Origin: Anastatus disparis
Taxonomy: Eukaryota > Arthropoda > Insecta > Hymenoptera > Eupelmidae
Direction of reading: 5' to 3'
Assembly (NCBI GenBank): GCA_017163975.1
Contig: JAFFSR010000229.1
Span: 10,434,001 to 10,498,000, forward strand
DNA: 64,000 bases
A model generated the notes under the pieces. That model worked only from the letters and a program-made list of their open reading frames with translations. It was not told where the DNA came from and searched no databases. This document shows positions 48,524-62,059 of this stretch, piece after piece. Numbering within the stretch: the first letter of the stretch is position 1; each line of letters starts with the position of its first letter. A program made the translations under genes and the position numbers.

Positions 48524-51157
48524 CGTCAATAAAATTTAAATTTATCTCGTCAATTTTAAAGAGATACAAACATGCCAGTCCACAATTTTATATGCTAAAA
48601 AAAGTAATTTTTGTATTTTCTAAAAAAAAGTATATAAAATGCTATTTCAAGCTTCAATATAGTATTTGAAATATTAGAAATATAATTTTTATTATGAGCA
48701 AATATAATACTATCATAGCAAAATTTAACCATTTCACGAGAAAAATTCAATAAGTGGCTTCATCTATTAATCTAAAAATACTTTTGCCACGACCTTGAAA
48801 CATTCTACTTTTTCTATCCATAAATTAAACTTGAAATCGTGCTACACTTTTTTATTTAAAAAATTTCTATGTTTTTATAGTGGCTACATAAAAACAGTTT
48901 ATCATAACGTATATACAACAAAAGACAATTTGTAATTGTCATAACATTTATGATTAATAAAACAAAAACAAAGCATATTTATAAAACTTTTTTCAGCCAA
49001 ATCAATCTCATTAAAAAATCAATAATCTCTCCGCTTACTCAAAATTCAGCAAAATAAAATTTAAAAAAACTCGTTTAAACCCACCAACCTTCACGATATT
49101 CATTTTCTCACTCGGCCAATTATAATCAAAATCCAATGAATCAATTCTACTTCGCCTATATATATTTTTTTTATTTCTTTTTCTACCTATAAAACAAAGT
49201 TCTTTTTTTTAAAAAACTTTTCTCAAAGTCTAATTAATGTAATTCTCAAGCATGACGCACCCGTTAAAACAAGAAAAGGGTGATGCACACACTCCAGTGT
49301 ACTTGTTATATATATAAAACTCTAGGTTATGGTATTGCACTTGTTCTTTTAAGGAGATCATTAACTTAAAACCAAGGAGCGAAACAGAAAATTAGCTTTT
49401 CCGATTTTACGATGCACATAAGGTTTACGTACGTACGTGCGCGTCTGTGTACGTATAGTACACTCGAATTGATACGCTTTAGTTTTACACACGCCGTGCG
49501 TGTCTTTTGTAAAAATCCGAGAGGATGTGTATCCTTAGACTTTCGCGTTTTTATGATGATTTTTTTTCTTCTTGTTGTTATTAATAATGCCTATATACGC
49601 GTAAGGTTGGCGAGTGCGTATATGTTTTAAATAAAGAAAGTATAATATTGACGAGATGAAAGTTATCAATTATCTTTTATTGCGTTTTATAAAAGAGAGA
49701 TAACTTTTATTATTTTTTTTCTTTTCTTCGAATTAAATTTATTAGTATAAAGTTGTACACACGAACGTGTTAAATCTTGATAAAATACAGTGTGTGTATA
49801 TATACCATGGATAATTTATTTTCCGAAGTAATAAAAATACAAGGGATTGTTTCAAGGTTAAATAAAAGTAATTTTAGATCAATAACTATATATAGTTAGC
49901 TGCGTATACGGCTCTTAAAATAACTGCAGTTTGTCTTTCTTTTTTTCTTTTTTAACTTTGACGACAAAGTGTTATCAATGAACCGATTTATTTACTTTTA
50001 TTAGTTTTCGAGCGAGAGAAAATTTAATTTTATTCGGATAAATTTTAAAACGTCGAAATTCGATTGGATTCTATTTTTTTTAATTAAAAAGTCATTATAG
50101 GATTAAAGGATAATGTTTCTCTCGATTATTTTTCTTTTTACGCAAAATAATCGCTCGCGTGTTTTGGCGTTTTATTCAATAATTTCCACGCGTATAGCTA
50201 AAACGTTAATATTTTTAACATTGCAAATATATGAGAACATCACATAAATAGATGTACATGTAGTATTAATGTATTTAATTACATCTGAGATTCTAATATG
50301 GTTTATTAAACTAAACGCTGGAACGCAGCTTTCATGTTTTTAATTATATCATTTTTTTCAGCGTATCAAGTAAATTCATGACTCGGATGCTGCTTACTCT
50401 CTTTGGCAGTAGATTAAAATCCAAAATGTAATTATTAAATAATAAGCTTAAAAAATCAAACTTTGCTCATACGAGTTCTTCTCATTGCGGGTTTATTTTT
50501 GTTCCATCGTAATGCATTGTGTAACATGAGAATAAAAAAAGTCTTAAGTATTTTATTTCCAATGTATGGTTATGACTATTGATTGTCTTAGAAAGTAAAA
50601 CTAATAAAAAAACCGAATTTTTTTATTTAACAATTAAAATTTAATAATAAGTTAAATAAAAAATTAGTCAATATTAAATAAAAAAGAACTATTTTAAATT
50701 TTAATATAAGAGAGCTAACCATAGAAATCAGAAGTTATTGTCCCTTTAAAAAATAAAGTGACAGTTTATATCCTTCTCAGGTAAAAAATAATTGAAAAAG
50801 CATTATTTTCGTCTTACTTTTGAGGTCAATAAATTTTTCATTATGGTCGAACCATGACTAAAAAAATTCAATTTACAGAAATGAAAAAAAAATCAACTTT
50901 TCAATATTAAAAAAAGTGTACCCATAAGTAATACCACCTTACCAACAAATTCCCTTTGTGAACTTGGCTTTATAATCCAGCTAGACTAAAGAAACCAACC
51001 TCACGTCTCGTCGTCTCCCGAGAGAAGAAAAAAAGATCGAAGTGAAATAAAGATAGAGAAAAGTCTTTTGCTTCTTTCCTCGGTGAAGAGCTAATAACAC
51101 GTATACCTCTTTTCTTCTTTTTTTTTCTCTTTTTATTCCAATAAAAGTAAGACTTAC

Positions 51158-51197
51158 GCACGTTGTATGTACGAGGCATTGGCAAGCCACTAGACGT
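51158..51197 (-). other. Candidate 40-nt leader exon of NOS1AP
   Basis: On the minus strand a good acceptor (CTGTGATACTTGCAG) and an excellent donor (CGTGC|GTAAGTCTTAC) enclose 40 GC-richer bases. It has the right strand and lies upstream of the acceptor at 35537, which needs a leader exon. It contains an ATG (reading MPRTYNV) whose frame would fuse with the upstream frame of the next exon and not with the PTB frame. It may instead be an unrelated pseudo-exon. Confidence 0.3.
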
Positions 51198-53172
51198 CTG
51201 CAAGTATCACAGAAAAGGGGACATGGGATTCTATTTTTTCTTCTTTTTCTTTTTTAGAAGCAGAAATGAAAATGTCCAAAGGGGTCTTTTTCTCTATATA
51301 TGCGACTAAACGTGTATGTAACCATGTATACATATATATATGAATTTTATCTTGACCGTAAGAGAGTGAAACGTGTATACGCGAAGACCACCAAAGACGG
51401 CGTATATCGAGTATTTATATTGTGCTTCTCATTTGATTATGGTTATATAGAAGATTTTTGTAGAAAATTTTTTATGTCAGCGTTAAAACGTTTTCATGGA
51501 AGTGATACGCAAATCATTTTTAACATCATAATAATTTTTAAAGAACGTTTTATGGGTTAAGTATTTTTGAGAATGGTTGTAACGCATATTAAACAAAATA
51601 TTTTAATCATTACTTACGAGTTTAACAGATGCGCAAGAGATTCTTAAAAATGAAAAAAAAGAAGTTAGAAACGAGGCGTATAAAAATAAGACTTTTCTAA
51701 GCACACTGAGTAAAGATGTTTCTGTGGAAATTTAAAACTGGATTATCCGTTAGCCGACCAAGGGGTTAAATTATATACTATTAGAGAAAATCTGTGACAC
51801 TGACTCGCTCAGAATTTTTAAAAGCCTTATCATTAGGCAAGAATGGAGCTAAGAATGCTTCTCTCCTTTTTTTTCCTCCTTAAATGACGTTCGAAGGATG
51901 CGTAAGTGCGTCAAAATTTCGTAGAAAGAATATATATTTTTTTAAATTATGAAAAAAAAAGACCAAAAAAAATGAGGTACCTCATTACGTATTAATATTT
52001 CGCGGAAAGCAATCGCTTTATGTACAAACAGAAAAAAATTTCTTTTCTCTTTTTAACGGAAGTTTGAATGGGTGACTCAGTTATACAACCGAAGGTACTC
52101 ATTACGTCAGTAATAATTAAAATGCGAACTTGAAAAAAAAAGAATTTTTTAATAATTGACTTGACGTGAACGGTAATTATTTATCAACATGATAAATCAC
52201 GTTGATTTCTAAATGAATTTATTTAACGCGATGATACGTTTTAATTATAAGCGTTAAATTAATCTACAGTTTAAGTTTTAATGAGGTTGTTAGAGTAAAT
52301 GAAAAATCTGCAAAGTTTCGGTTACATGTGCTTTGTTATTCGAAAACGGATTTCAATTGATACTAGTTCTATTTCTTGGATTTAGTTTCTTTTAATAGTT
52401 TAAAAATTAACAAAAATAATGTATGTATTTTCGATTTTTCAATACTTCATGGTGCAATTATTTTCTTTTCTGTAAGATATTTTATTTTTATTTAACTCTA
52501 AAGGTGCAAATGCAATTATGAAAATTTTTTTACTATCCATATTTAACGGTTCTCGGAAAAAGGTGAGTATCAATCCAATTATGAATATCTCATTATGGGA
52601 TCTGGAGCGGCAAATTCCAAGCAGATTATATAAATAAAATAAATAGAGAAGAAAAAAAGCAAAATCTCTAGATTTAATTTTCTCCGGGCTTTCCGTAATT
52701 CCATGAACAAAATAAATAATCGCTGTATTAGTTTAACGCGAACTGAAAAATGGTTTTTTAGTTTACTGGTTCGTGCGATTTTAATTTTTAAACAGTTAAA
52801 TTTTCGTATTGCAAACATACATTTCCTCGCCAATTAATTTCTTTCGGAGAAATTTTATAAATGATTTTATTAATTATTATTAGTCGTAAATCTTAGTATG
52901 AAATAAAACGTATTCATATACGCTAGTCTTGTATAGGAATCAATAAATACAATTATAAAATTAATACAAATACCGTCACGATCAAAAAACCATAAACTTT
53001 ATTCCATCGCGCCGACACTTTAATAAGCAACAATCTCATTTTTACCACCAACTTCAAAATATAAAAAAAAGAATATATGAGCCACCCAAGAGCAAAAAAG
53101 AAATCAAAAAAAAAAATTGGCAATGAATAAAAAAAAAGTGTAAAAGATAAAGATGGAAGAGAAGATTTTTAC

Positions 53173-53206
53173 CCTCGTGCCTTGCTCAGTTGAGGTCAAT
53201 GCACCT
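53173..53206 (-). other. Alternative candidate leader exon of NOS1AP
   Basis: The minus strand has TTGGTTACAG as a possible acceptor and CACGAGG|GTAAAAATC as a possible donor, within a GC-rich patch that extends to about 53430. The exon could also begin at a start site further right. It has weaker splice sites than 51158-51197. Confidence 0.22.
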
Positions 53207-54253
53207 GTAACCAAGTTGGCGTATCCCAATAGCAGCAGCCTCTTCTTCTTCCTGCGGGAAGCGAAGACTTGTGGCTGCTGATACTCCGCTTGTTGTGCAT
53301 CCTCCTCCTTCTCCCTCTACCCTATCTTCTTCTTCTTCTTTTCTTCTTTCTTCTGCTCCTTCTTCTACTACTACTACCACTTATTTTCTCTTTCGCTTTC
53401 GCCGTCGTCGTCTTAGCTTTAGCTTAGGTATTATACTTTGTCTTTATATATACGTGTATATATATAAACTCCAGCTGAACTGACCTGTCTTTATACGTGT
53501 ATGTGTGTGTATATATATAAGCACACCCTTAATTATACCGGCGTTCGGACTCCCTTTCTTTCTCTCTTCTTCTTTCTTTTTTCAATACTTTTTTTTCCTT
53601 GCCTCTTCCTTTTTTACAATATTATACTGCTGGCCCTTTTAGCTCTGCGTTGCTATGTTGCACAGCCGTCGTTCCTCTTCCCTTCTGGTTCGCTTTTTTT
53701 TAGCGCAAAAAGCCCTTCTCGGAACGAGTGTACCTTTAAAAGTCGCGAAGTTCAGGGAACTATTAGTTGATGGTAAGATATAAGGTATCGTTTATTTTAT
53801 TTTTATTTTCAAGCTTGGGGACGGCGCAGGGCACAAGAATTAAGAGAAAAGGACTGCAGAAGCTGATGGTTGGCTTTTGTTTTCAATGAAATTTTTTTAT
53901 GCGATTTAAAATAATGAATCACAAGGGAAGATGTAACGTTCATCAAAGGATAATGTAGACTATTCAAATAAAATCTTTTGTGCTATTTTATACGTTAATA
54001 TGATAATTAGGTATACTGACTCAATAATATATTCATTTCAAAAATATTAAATTTCATATCAAACAAAAGCGTATTTTTCTATTTAATAAATTTCGAATTT
54101 TTACATACACATAATTTTTGGTATGATAGAAAGATGTATAAAGATGTAAAGATGTACACTTTTTAAAGATATCACTTTATATATTTGATTGCTAATTAAC
54201 ATATCGGCTCTTGATAATATATATTATTAATTGCATAAACATGTCAATGTATT

Positions 54254-54268
54254 TAAATAAATAAATAA

Positions 54269-54331
<63 letters not shown>
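54254..54331. repeat. (AAAT)n/(TA)n microsatellite
   Basis: A few AAAT units lead into an uninterrupted run of about thirty TA units. This is the longest simple repeat in the window. Confidence 0.95.
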
Positions 54332-54333
<2 letters not shown>

Positions 54334-56137
54334 GCAAACAGATCTTGTTTGATAATTCAATAACGACGATATTATGACAAATTAACTTTGTATGACAATT
54401 CGATAAAGTATAAACAAACGGATGTTACATCATCATCAAAGCACATTTAAACGGTTTAACATTTTATTTAACAATTAAAATCTTATAAAATTAAATGAAA
54501 TCATAATTTTGTATTTTTCTTTTTACTTATTTATTTTACTTTTTATTTAATCATTCTATTCTTTTTTTAAAAAACGTTAAGTTTTAAAACAATTCTATTA
54601 GATACAATTGTATTAAGAATGCATACAGTAGTATTGATTACTAAAAAAAAAATTTGGTATTCCATTTAGCACGCGAAAAACTTGGGAATTATTAAACTCC
54701 TTTTTTTTATCTATAAGTAGTATGATGTCATGAATTCATTCATGTTTTCTCGCGTACGTGAAATGTTTGGAAAAGCATGACAACAAACGCTGTATTCGCA
54801 TCTACGTATATATGTGTTAAATGTATATACAAAACTCTATTACTTTGTGCCTTAGGAATGTCTACAGCGTAAATTATGCGAAGGTTAGAATTTGCTATTA
54901 TGCCTTTCTCTTTTTTATTATGGTAAATGGGAAAATTATTATTTTTAATTTTATAAATATTCAATTTTTCGATAAAAAGGAAAACAAAATTTGTATTATT
55001 CATTTTATTTGTATGTTAGAATTTTTGGATGGACTTTGCTTTTTTTACATTGTAATAAAGTGCTTCAATTTCAAAAATATTTATATAGCAGTTGAAATGA
55101 AAATTTGCATTTTTATTGTCAGTGCATTGTGCTTTTTATGATCTTATATTAAACTGTTACGGACTCTATATACTTTGTTATATACTATTGCTCCAAATTT
55201 GATAATAAATTTTAAAATATTTAAATTTTAAAATAAAGAATATTCTCAGATATTAACAGCTAATTTAATAATTTTTATTATACTAAAAAAAATAGATAAA
55301 TTCATGATTTTTAATAAATAGGATGAAAATAAGGAAATAATGACACTTTGAATTTTCACGTGTACATTATTTTTCAGAATCGGAGCACTCCATTCATAAA
55401 AAAATTGTTTCATTGAAAATAATTGAAAAAAAAGCTAAGTACCACTTTACTTTCTTTCAATAAAAAAAAAATGTTCAAGATATAAAAAACACCGCATGCA
55501 TTTATAGGTTAATCTTAACCTTATCATCTATATTCAACCAACCTGTTCGTTACGCTTGAAAATGTTTTATCATCGCTATATCCTCATCCTCTTGAAAAAA
55601 AAATGCATCATCCCAACCTATCTCTCCTCCTTTGCTTTTATAACAAAGGATCTATAAAGCGCCAAAAGAGAAAGAGAATAAAACAGATCGTAAGAGAGGG
55701 AGAGAGATAGATGGAGAAGAGTCAAACAATAACAAAAGGAACAACGGCTGCTGTATATATACTTGGCTGCTTAGGCTATGAGAGATGCATATACATAAGA
55801 CACATACAACACGTCAAGTTATCTATATATGTATATACAAAATACCACTATACAATATCCTTTCACATATTAAACTCCAAGAGTCGCGCACACTCACTTA
55901 TAAAAAAAAAGAATCAAATAAACGTCACGCACGCACACTATTTTCGCTCCAATTATTATTTTTTTAAATTCATGATAAAAAAAATTTTTAATTCAAGCAT
56001 TGGGATAACGTACGATCAAACGTCATTATTATTTTCTTGTTTATTTATTTATTATTTTCAAACGCGCGCACTTTGAATGATTTTCACTTTACAATAAACT
56101 TGCTATATGTATTTGTGTGAATGGAGAAACGTTCCTT

Positions 56138-56220
56138 ACACGACGGCGGCCGAACGTCGAATGCGCTCCTTTCAACGACTCTCTAACAAAACCAGACACA
56201 CCATCGGCGCACAATATATA
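56138..56220 (-). promoter_or_regulatory. Candidate TATA promoter and first leader exon of NOS1AP
   Basis: On the minus strand TATATATTGTGCGCC (TATA at about 56213-56220) is followed after about 30 bases by GTCTGGTTTTGTTAGAGAGT and then GGCCGCCGTCGT|GTAAGG, a strong donor after 56140. The block 56140-56260 is unusually rich in CpG for this region. The inference is that transcription of the long NOS1AP form begins near 56190 and splices to 51158 or directly to 35537. No splice junction can be seen from genomic sequence. Confidence 0.3.
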
Positions 56221-58081
56221 CACACTACACGCGAGAGCGAGGAGAGCGCGCGCTATGAGAGAGAATACTATACTTGTATGTGCCTTAAGGGGGTGGGAGC
56301 TATGTATTGTACTATACGTGTTTGGATTATTTTTTTTTTTATTTGTTTTTATTATTATTTTATAGTATAATTATTTTTTATATAAAAAATCTGATTGTTC
56401 TTTTTTTAAATTTTATAAAAAATTTTTGATCGTTATGCATAAATTTTTTGTTCACGGTTTTATTAATCGATTCAAAAGTGAAGAACATAAGTTTTTATTA
56501 TAAAGGATGATGATATTTTTAAAATCAAATAAACTAAAAAATGTATATTAAAAAAATGTAATCATTGAATTTTTCTAATCACTATCATAAAAAAAAAAAA
56601 AAATTCTAAACACGAAAGAATTTTTAAATTAATTCCAACGCGAAAATTCTCATAACAATTTCAAATTTTCGTTGTATAACATTAAAAAAAAAGATCTTCA
56701 AAATTCCATTAACCATTAGGAATTTTTTTTCATCAGCAGGATGATTAAAACGATATCCTTTAACCCTGGGTCTTAAAATCCACAGCAACGTCCCTGTTAC
56801 ATCGCAGGAATATAGTATAGGAATAAAAAAGTAGAAAGAGAAAGAGACGCAAGTATATATGTATATATGAAGGTACTAACGTTATATATATATATGTAAG
56901 CGCGCAGATGCAGCAGCTGCAACCCATGCACGCGTACTAACACACATATAACGCGCGGTTGTATATACGCGCTCCTCGTCGCATTTCCTTCAAGGACTCT
57001 TTCTTCTATTTTATCTCTTCTCTTCTTTTTTTTCCTTCTTTTAGTTTTATGTATATATGTACACATATACATTTACGAAAAATATCCTTTTTAACACGCA
57101 CATAGCGACTGGCTATATCATTTATATTATTTTCTTATCCTTTTTTTTCTCTCCTCTGCCTTTTTTTACTTGTTCGAGATTTGAAAAGATTATCATGAGT
57201 CAAAACCGGAGTTATTATGTAGTTTATGAGATTTTTGGCGGTCTTTTTTTTGCGATCATCGAAGGAATTGCTCTTCGGTACTTGTGTACTTGAATAAAAT
57301 TTTGATTTTTTTTTCAAGATTATGGTATGTAAATTTTTTATGACTATAATTTTTAGTAGATATAATATTTTTATTTATACTTTTCTCGTCTTTTTCTCAA
57401 TGCGAAATTTAATTGTCGATTTAACGATTAGATTAACGAGTAAACAATAATTAAATTTTATACAAATGAAGAATAAGATTTGTTAATCCAACAAACACTT
57501 TCAGAAAATTATAGAACTGCCAAATCTTTTTAAACACGAATTAGAAATATAACAACAAAGACTAATAAAAGTATATAATTAATGAAGATCATTAAAGGAA
57601 GAATGTAATGACGTCAAGAGCTTAATATTACAGTTAAAATTTCATTTAGACCGAAAATCTGTATTCTCTTTTTTCTGATTTTGTATTATAAAGCTCGTAA
57701 AAATTTTTATCTCGCGTAATTAATCGGCAAATCGCGTGCCCACGGGAAATCGGATTCTTACTTTTTTTTTTATCTTCTGAAAACAGGGATACCTTAAATT
57801 TAAAAAAAGAGCGAATAAAATGAATAACAAACACGAAAACGTAAAAAATTTAAGCAAGCCATTTAAAAAAAATGAATTTTCAAAATTAAACTGTGATCAA
57901 ACATGCGATCTTCGTATCATACTTAAATGGAAATAATTTCACATAAATCTTTTTTAATCAAACATTGATAAAAGAAAAAAATGATTTCTTCCTATGTATT
58001 TACTTTTTTTTATATAAAAACATAGATATTACAGGCGTGTCACATAATAATTTTTGTTGTGCAAGTTGTAACATTGCAACA

Positions 58082-58103
58082 TTAGCAAACGCGTATTTGC
58101 TAA
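58082..58103. repeat. Short perfect inverted repeat
   Basis: TTAGCAAA, six bases, TTTGCTAA: 8-bp perfect arms. Upstream, GTTGTGCAAGTTGTAACATT repeats GTTG/CAAC words. Possibly a regulatory palindrome. Confidence 0.5.
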
Positions 58104-59564
58104 GCGTTTAATCTTTAAACTTTTTCTCTATTTTTTTCCCTTCACCATTCTAAACGAACTAACAGATGTGTACGGGTAAAGCAAGTAATTGCAAATAAAA
58201 AAAGTTTGAAATTTTTAATAATCGTCGGTTTAGTATCGGTCGAACAGTCGCTCTTTTCCGATTGAAGGTTAACGCTTGGTATTGCCTGGGACATCTGTTA
58301 GCGCTGCTCAAAAGTGATGCATGATTAATGTCGGTAACCAACTGTTAAATTTCGGAATGCGTTAAGATATTTAATGTCAAGAATACAACAATAAGATATT
58401 GCAATTTTTTTACTGATTAATTTTTTTTATCTTAGAAGAATTTATCTATAAATTTTAGTAAATTTTAATAAGTTTAAGGTCAATTGATAATAAATAATGT
58501 TTAAAATTAACTAATTACAATTTATTTGATCAAGTAAAAGTTTCCTGCAAACTAATGATAAAATAAAGTACGGTCATGTAATAACATAAATTAAGATTTC
58601 ATAAAATTTTGTACGAGTGATAAGATTAGATGATATAATCAAAATAACGCTAATCTTGCGATTAAATGTAAAGTTAAAACAGTGTTACAATTTGATGATT
58701 ATGAATGCTTTGCATAACATCAAATGATTATAAATACATGCATGTTACGAACGAAGCTAATAAAAATCAATGGACTTCATGACTTTAAGTTTTGCCTTTA
58801 ACTCATTTCTGTAAACTTATATTAACGTAAAATAAAAATATACATGTTTTTAGTGATCAATCCTGAAAAAAAATCTATCTACATCGCTGTTATCATTAGA
58901 TCAGATCAGATACAAGTAGTTGTATCAAGCCAAAAAATGAATATAAGATGAAAAATTTTATAATCCACTTTTTCCGCATAGTGTAATTTTTAATTTTACA
59001 AAAATCAATTAATTAAATCATCCATTACACGAACAGCAGACTTTTAATTAATTTAGGCCTAACTTGATATTCTAGAAAGGCTAACACGGCAATCTAATGA
59101 CAAATTATTTATTTATTAAATAAATGAAATATGCGCATGCTTCATGACCGGCTTGTTGAGGTATGAAATACACCCACGTGTACTATGTAATCTAAAGTAT
59201 GTTTCATGTAAATATGTGCTTGTAAGTACGCACGCTTTAATGTTAGTTTGCATACATTGCGGTAAAAAGATGTTTTATTATTTATTAATTTAATTTTTTT
59301 TCTATCTTTTATTGAAAGAATAGTTGTATAACAATATTTAGAACCGGTATACAAGATTTCCTGGATGGAATAAATTAAATTAACATAAAAATGCACAAAA
59401 GTTATTTAAGATTTTTTTATCACATGCTTAAAATTAATATTTTCATCAATATTTTCTTCATTATTTATAAAATAAACATGTCGTTCGTATTTCAAGGAAG
59501 CAATTTATATTTGATGAATTTTAGCGCCACGTTCAAAATAGCCCAATAGCAGACAGGTCTGTAA

Positions 59565-59572
59565 TGACGTCA
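59565..59572 (+). promoter_or_regulatory. CRE-like palindrome in the MVD promoter region
   Basis: A perfect TGACGTCA lies about 215 bases before the MVD start codon. A CCAAT word (59544-59548) and a half-site TGACGT (about 59732) are nearby. These are typical proximal promoter elements, but function is inferred from motif and position only. Confidence 0.4.
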
Positions 59573-59786
59573 GAACATGAAGATGAGCATGAGGCATAGA
59601 AAAGGAATAAAGTGATGAGTATCGAAAAATAATATCTTTTGAGAGATCACAAGCGACACATTCACAAATGTACATGCCGTCTCTGTACGCATCGGTCGAG
59701 AGAGTATACCAACGGTTCATTCTAGTTGTGTGACGTCTACGTGAAACATACACAGTGGACACATCCGTAAAACGCTACATTCGAAA

Positions 59787-62059
59787 ATGAGTGTTGTTAC
59801 TTGCATCGCTCCGGTTAATATTGCCGTTATTAAGTATTGTAAGTTGAACAGAAATTTTTTATTATTTAAATATTAAAATTTTGCTTCTTTTTCTTTCACT
59901 ATGAGGAAAATACTTGGGTTTGTTTAATTATATTGTGAATATAGGATGTTTACAGTTATACGAGGTGAAAGTTCATTGTAACGTGGCGCTGACAATTCGC
60001 GCGTATCGAATATTTTGAATTCCTTTGGATGCATTTAAAAATTTTTCTTTATTAAATAATTTAATTTTTCAAATATTTTTATGACATTACGAACACTATT
60101 TTGAATGAGTGAAATTTGAAACACTTTTTTTGTAAGATTATTTTAAAGTACAAAGCAAGCTAAAAATACATTTATTTTAACAAATTTCTATTGACACATT
60201 TTTTCTTTAAAAGGAACTTTTAGATTTGAATCAGCTGTGCATTGTGAATACAGAATGTAATTTACATGACAATAAAGTTCCTATTTGCTGCTCTGATTTC
60301 TCTGAAATTTGAATAGAAATTCTTTAAAATATACATTGTATTATTAAGAAAATTATTTTATTGTTACTAAAGTAATAATTTATTTATTCATTCTTTTTTT
60401 AGGGGGCAAAAGAGATGATGATTTAATTTTGCCAATTAATGATTCATTGAGTGTTACTTTGGATACAGAGCACGTAAGTAAATATATTATTCTTTTCAAA
60501 ATTATTTCAATAAAATAATTTTTAAATTCATATTTTTTTCAGCTTTGTGCAAAAACAACTGTAGTAGCTAGTCCAGAATTTAAAGAAGATAAAATATGGT
60601 TGAATGGAAAGTAAGGTTTTTGTAGTCTATTTATTTTATATTTTTAATGATTTAATATTACTAAATTATTCATGTGTTCATTTTAGAGAAGAATCAATGC
60701 AAAATCCTCGGTTACAAAATTGTTTAAAAGAAAGTAGGTTGTAGAATAATAGTATTCAATTATTTAAAATTCAATTATACATTATTAAACAATACTTTGA
60801 TATTTCAGTTAAGAAAAGATCTCAAAATACAGATGAAATGAAGAATTGTAAGCTTTATATTTATTCTGAAAATAATTTTCCTACTGCCGCTGGTTTAGCT
60901 TCTAGTGCTGCTGGATATGCTTGTTTAGCATATGCTCTTTCAAAGTTATATAAAGTAGAAGTAAGTTATTACAATTATAAATGAAATTTCAATCTAATGT
61001 TTTAATTCATTAATTTGTTGTTACTAGATTTTTGCTTTGGAAGAAATATATGCAAAAATATTAAATTCTATATTAATCCTTTTTCTACAATAATTTTTAA
61101 ATTTTTAATTTAATAGGGAGATATAAGTGGAGTTGCTCGATCAGGTTCTGGATCAGCATGTAGAAGTGTATACGGAGGATTTGTTAAATGGTATATGGGA
61201 TCTGATCCAACAGGTATTGATAGTATAGCAAAGCCAATTGCATCTGCCTCGCATTGGCCTGAAATGAGAATTTTAGTTTTGGTTGTGAACGATTCAAAGA
61301 AAAAAGTATCCAGTGCTGTGGGCATGAAAAGAACTTTGATGACTTCAGAGTTTTTAACGTATAAAGCTGAAAATATTATTCCTAAAAGGATAAATCAAAT
61401 TGAAGAAGCTATCCTTAAAAAGAATTTTGAAACATTTGCAGAACTCACTATGAGAGATTCTAATGAAATGCATGCTGCTTGTTTAGCTGCTTATCCTCCA
61501 TGTGTTTACATGAATGATGTTTCACATGCTATTGTTGAACTTATGCATTCATACAATTCTACAAGTGATAAGACAAAGGTAGTTTAATTTTTTTCATCAA
61601 TGAATTTCAAAAGAAATAAATAAATCTTAAGAGAAATATTAATTCAAATATATTTTCAATGTTGATACTTTTTCAGGTTGCGTACACATTTGATGCTGGT
61701 CCAAATGCTACATTGTTTTTATTAGAGCAAAATGTTCCTGAGTTGCTTGGTCTCTTAGATCATTATTTTCCACCAGCAACAGAAGTCAGTGTTGAATATC
61801 GAAAAGGAATTTCAGTTGAAACTGTATTACCTACCGAGGTTTGTTTTTATTGCAATCATGACACATTTGAATTATAATGAATTTAGAAATTGATTTAAAA
61901 CACAAATTATTGTTTCAGGACCTTTTACAAAAAATAAATTTTTCAAAACAACAACCTGGTAAATTTAAGTATATTATTCACACACAAGTAGGTAGTGGAC
62001 CAAAACAGCTTCCAGAATCTAATGCTGTTATTATACCTCCAGGCTCGAAATCGTCATGA
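59787..62059 (+). CDS. MVD: Diphosphomevalonate (mevalonate diphosphate) decarboxylase
   Basis: MVD catalyses the ATP-dependent decarboxylation of mevalonate-5-diphosphate to isopentenyl diphosphate, the last step of the mevalonate pathway. In insects this feeds juvenile hormone, prenylation, dolichol and ubiquinone, not sterols. There are eight exons: 59787-59838, 60403-60473, 60543-60610, 60687-60733, 60809-60960, 61117-61578, 61677-61838 and 61919-62059. All junctions are GT/AG and in phase, giving 384 aa (human about 400). Diagnostic motifs are [14 protein letters not shown] (residues 8-21, substrate/ATP site), the GHMP-kinase loop [12 protein letters not shown] (104-115), [14 protein letters not shown] with the catalytic-site Arg at about 146, MRDSNEMHA, and YTFDAGPNA with the catalytic Asp at about 290. 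The sequence matches the animal enzyme throughout, so the gene looks intact. The N-terminus is a few residues shorter than human. Introns are short, unlike NOS1AP. Confidence 0.97.

Larger units (their letters stand above)
35538..59560 (-). other. Presumed 5' intron(s) and upstream region of NOS1AP
   Basis: No coding gene is supported on either strand in this 24-kb stretch. It contains a 420-bp tandem duplication (38700-39540), SINE copies 3 and 4, (TA)n microsatellites near 38360 and 54262, and candidate NOS1AP leader exons at 51158-51197, about 53173-53206 and 56140. The intergenic boundary with MVD lies somewhere between about 56.2 and 59.5 kb. Confidence 0.4.

Noticed and set aside
48370..48669. 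99-codon plus-strand frame across the fourth SINE
   Set aside because: Same SINE-derived string as at 13595-13804, followed by AT-rich read-through.
53271..53483. Ser/Thr-rich frame on the plus strand
   Set aside because: It is produced by a CTT/TCT simple repeat. The region is better explained as NOS1AP leader or promoter sequence.
61110..61325. 71-codon minus-strand frame
   Set aside because: It is the antisense shadow of MVD exon 6.
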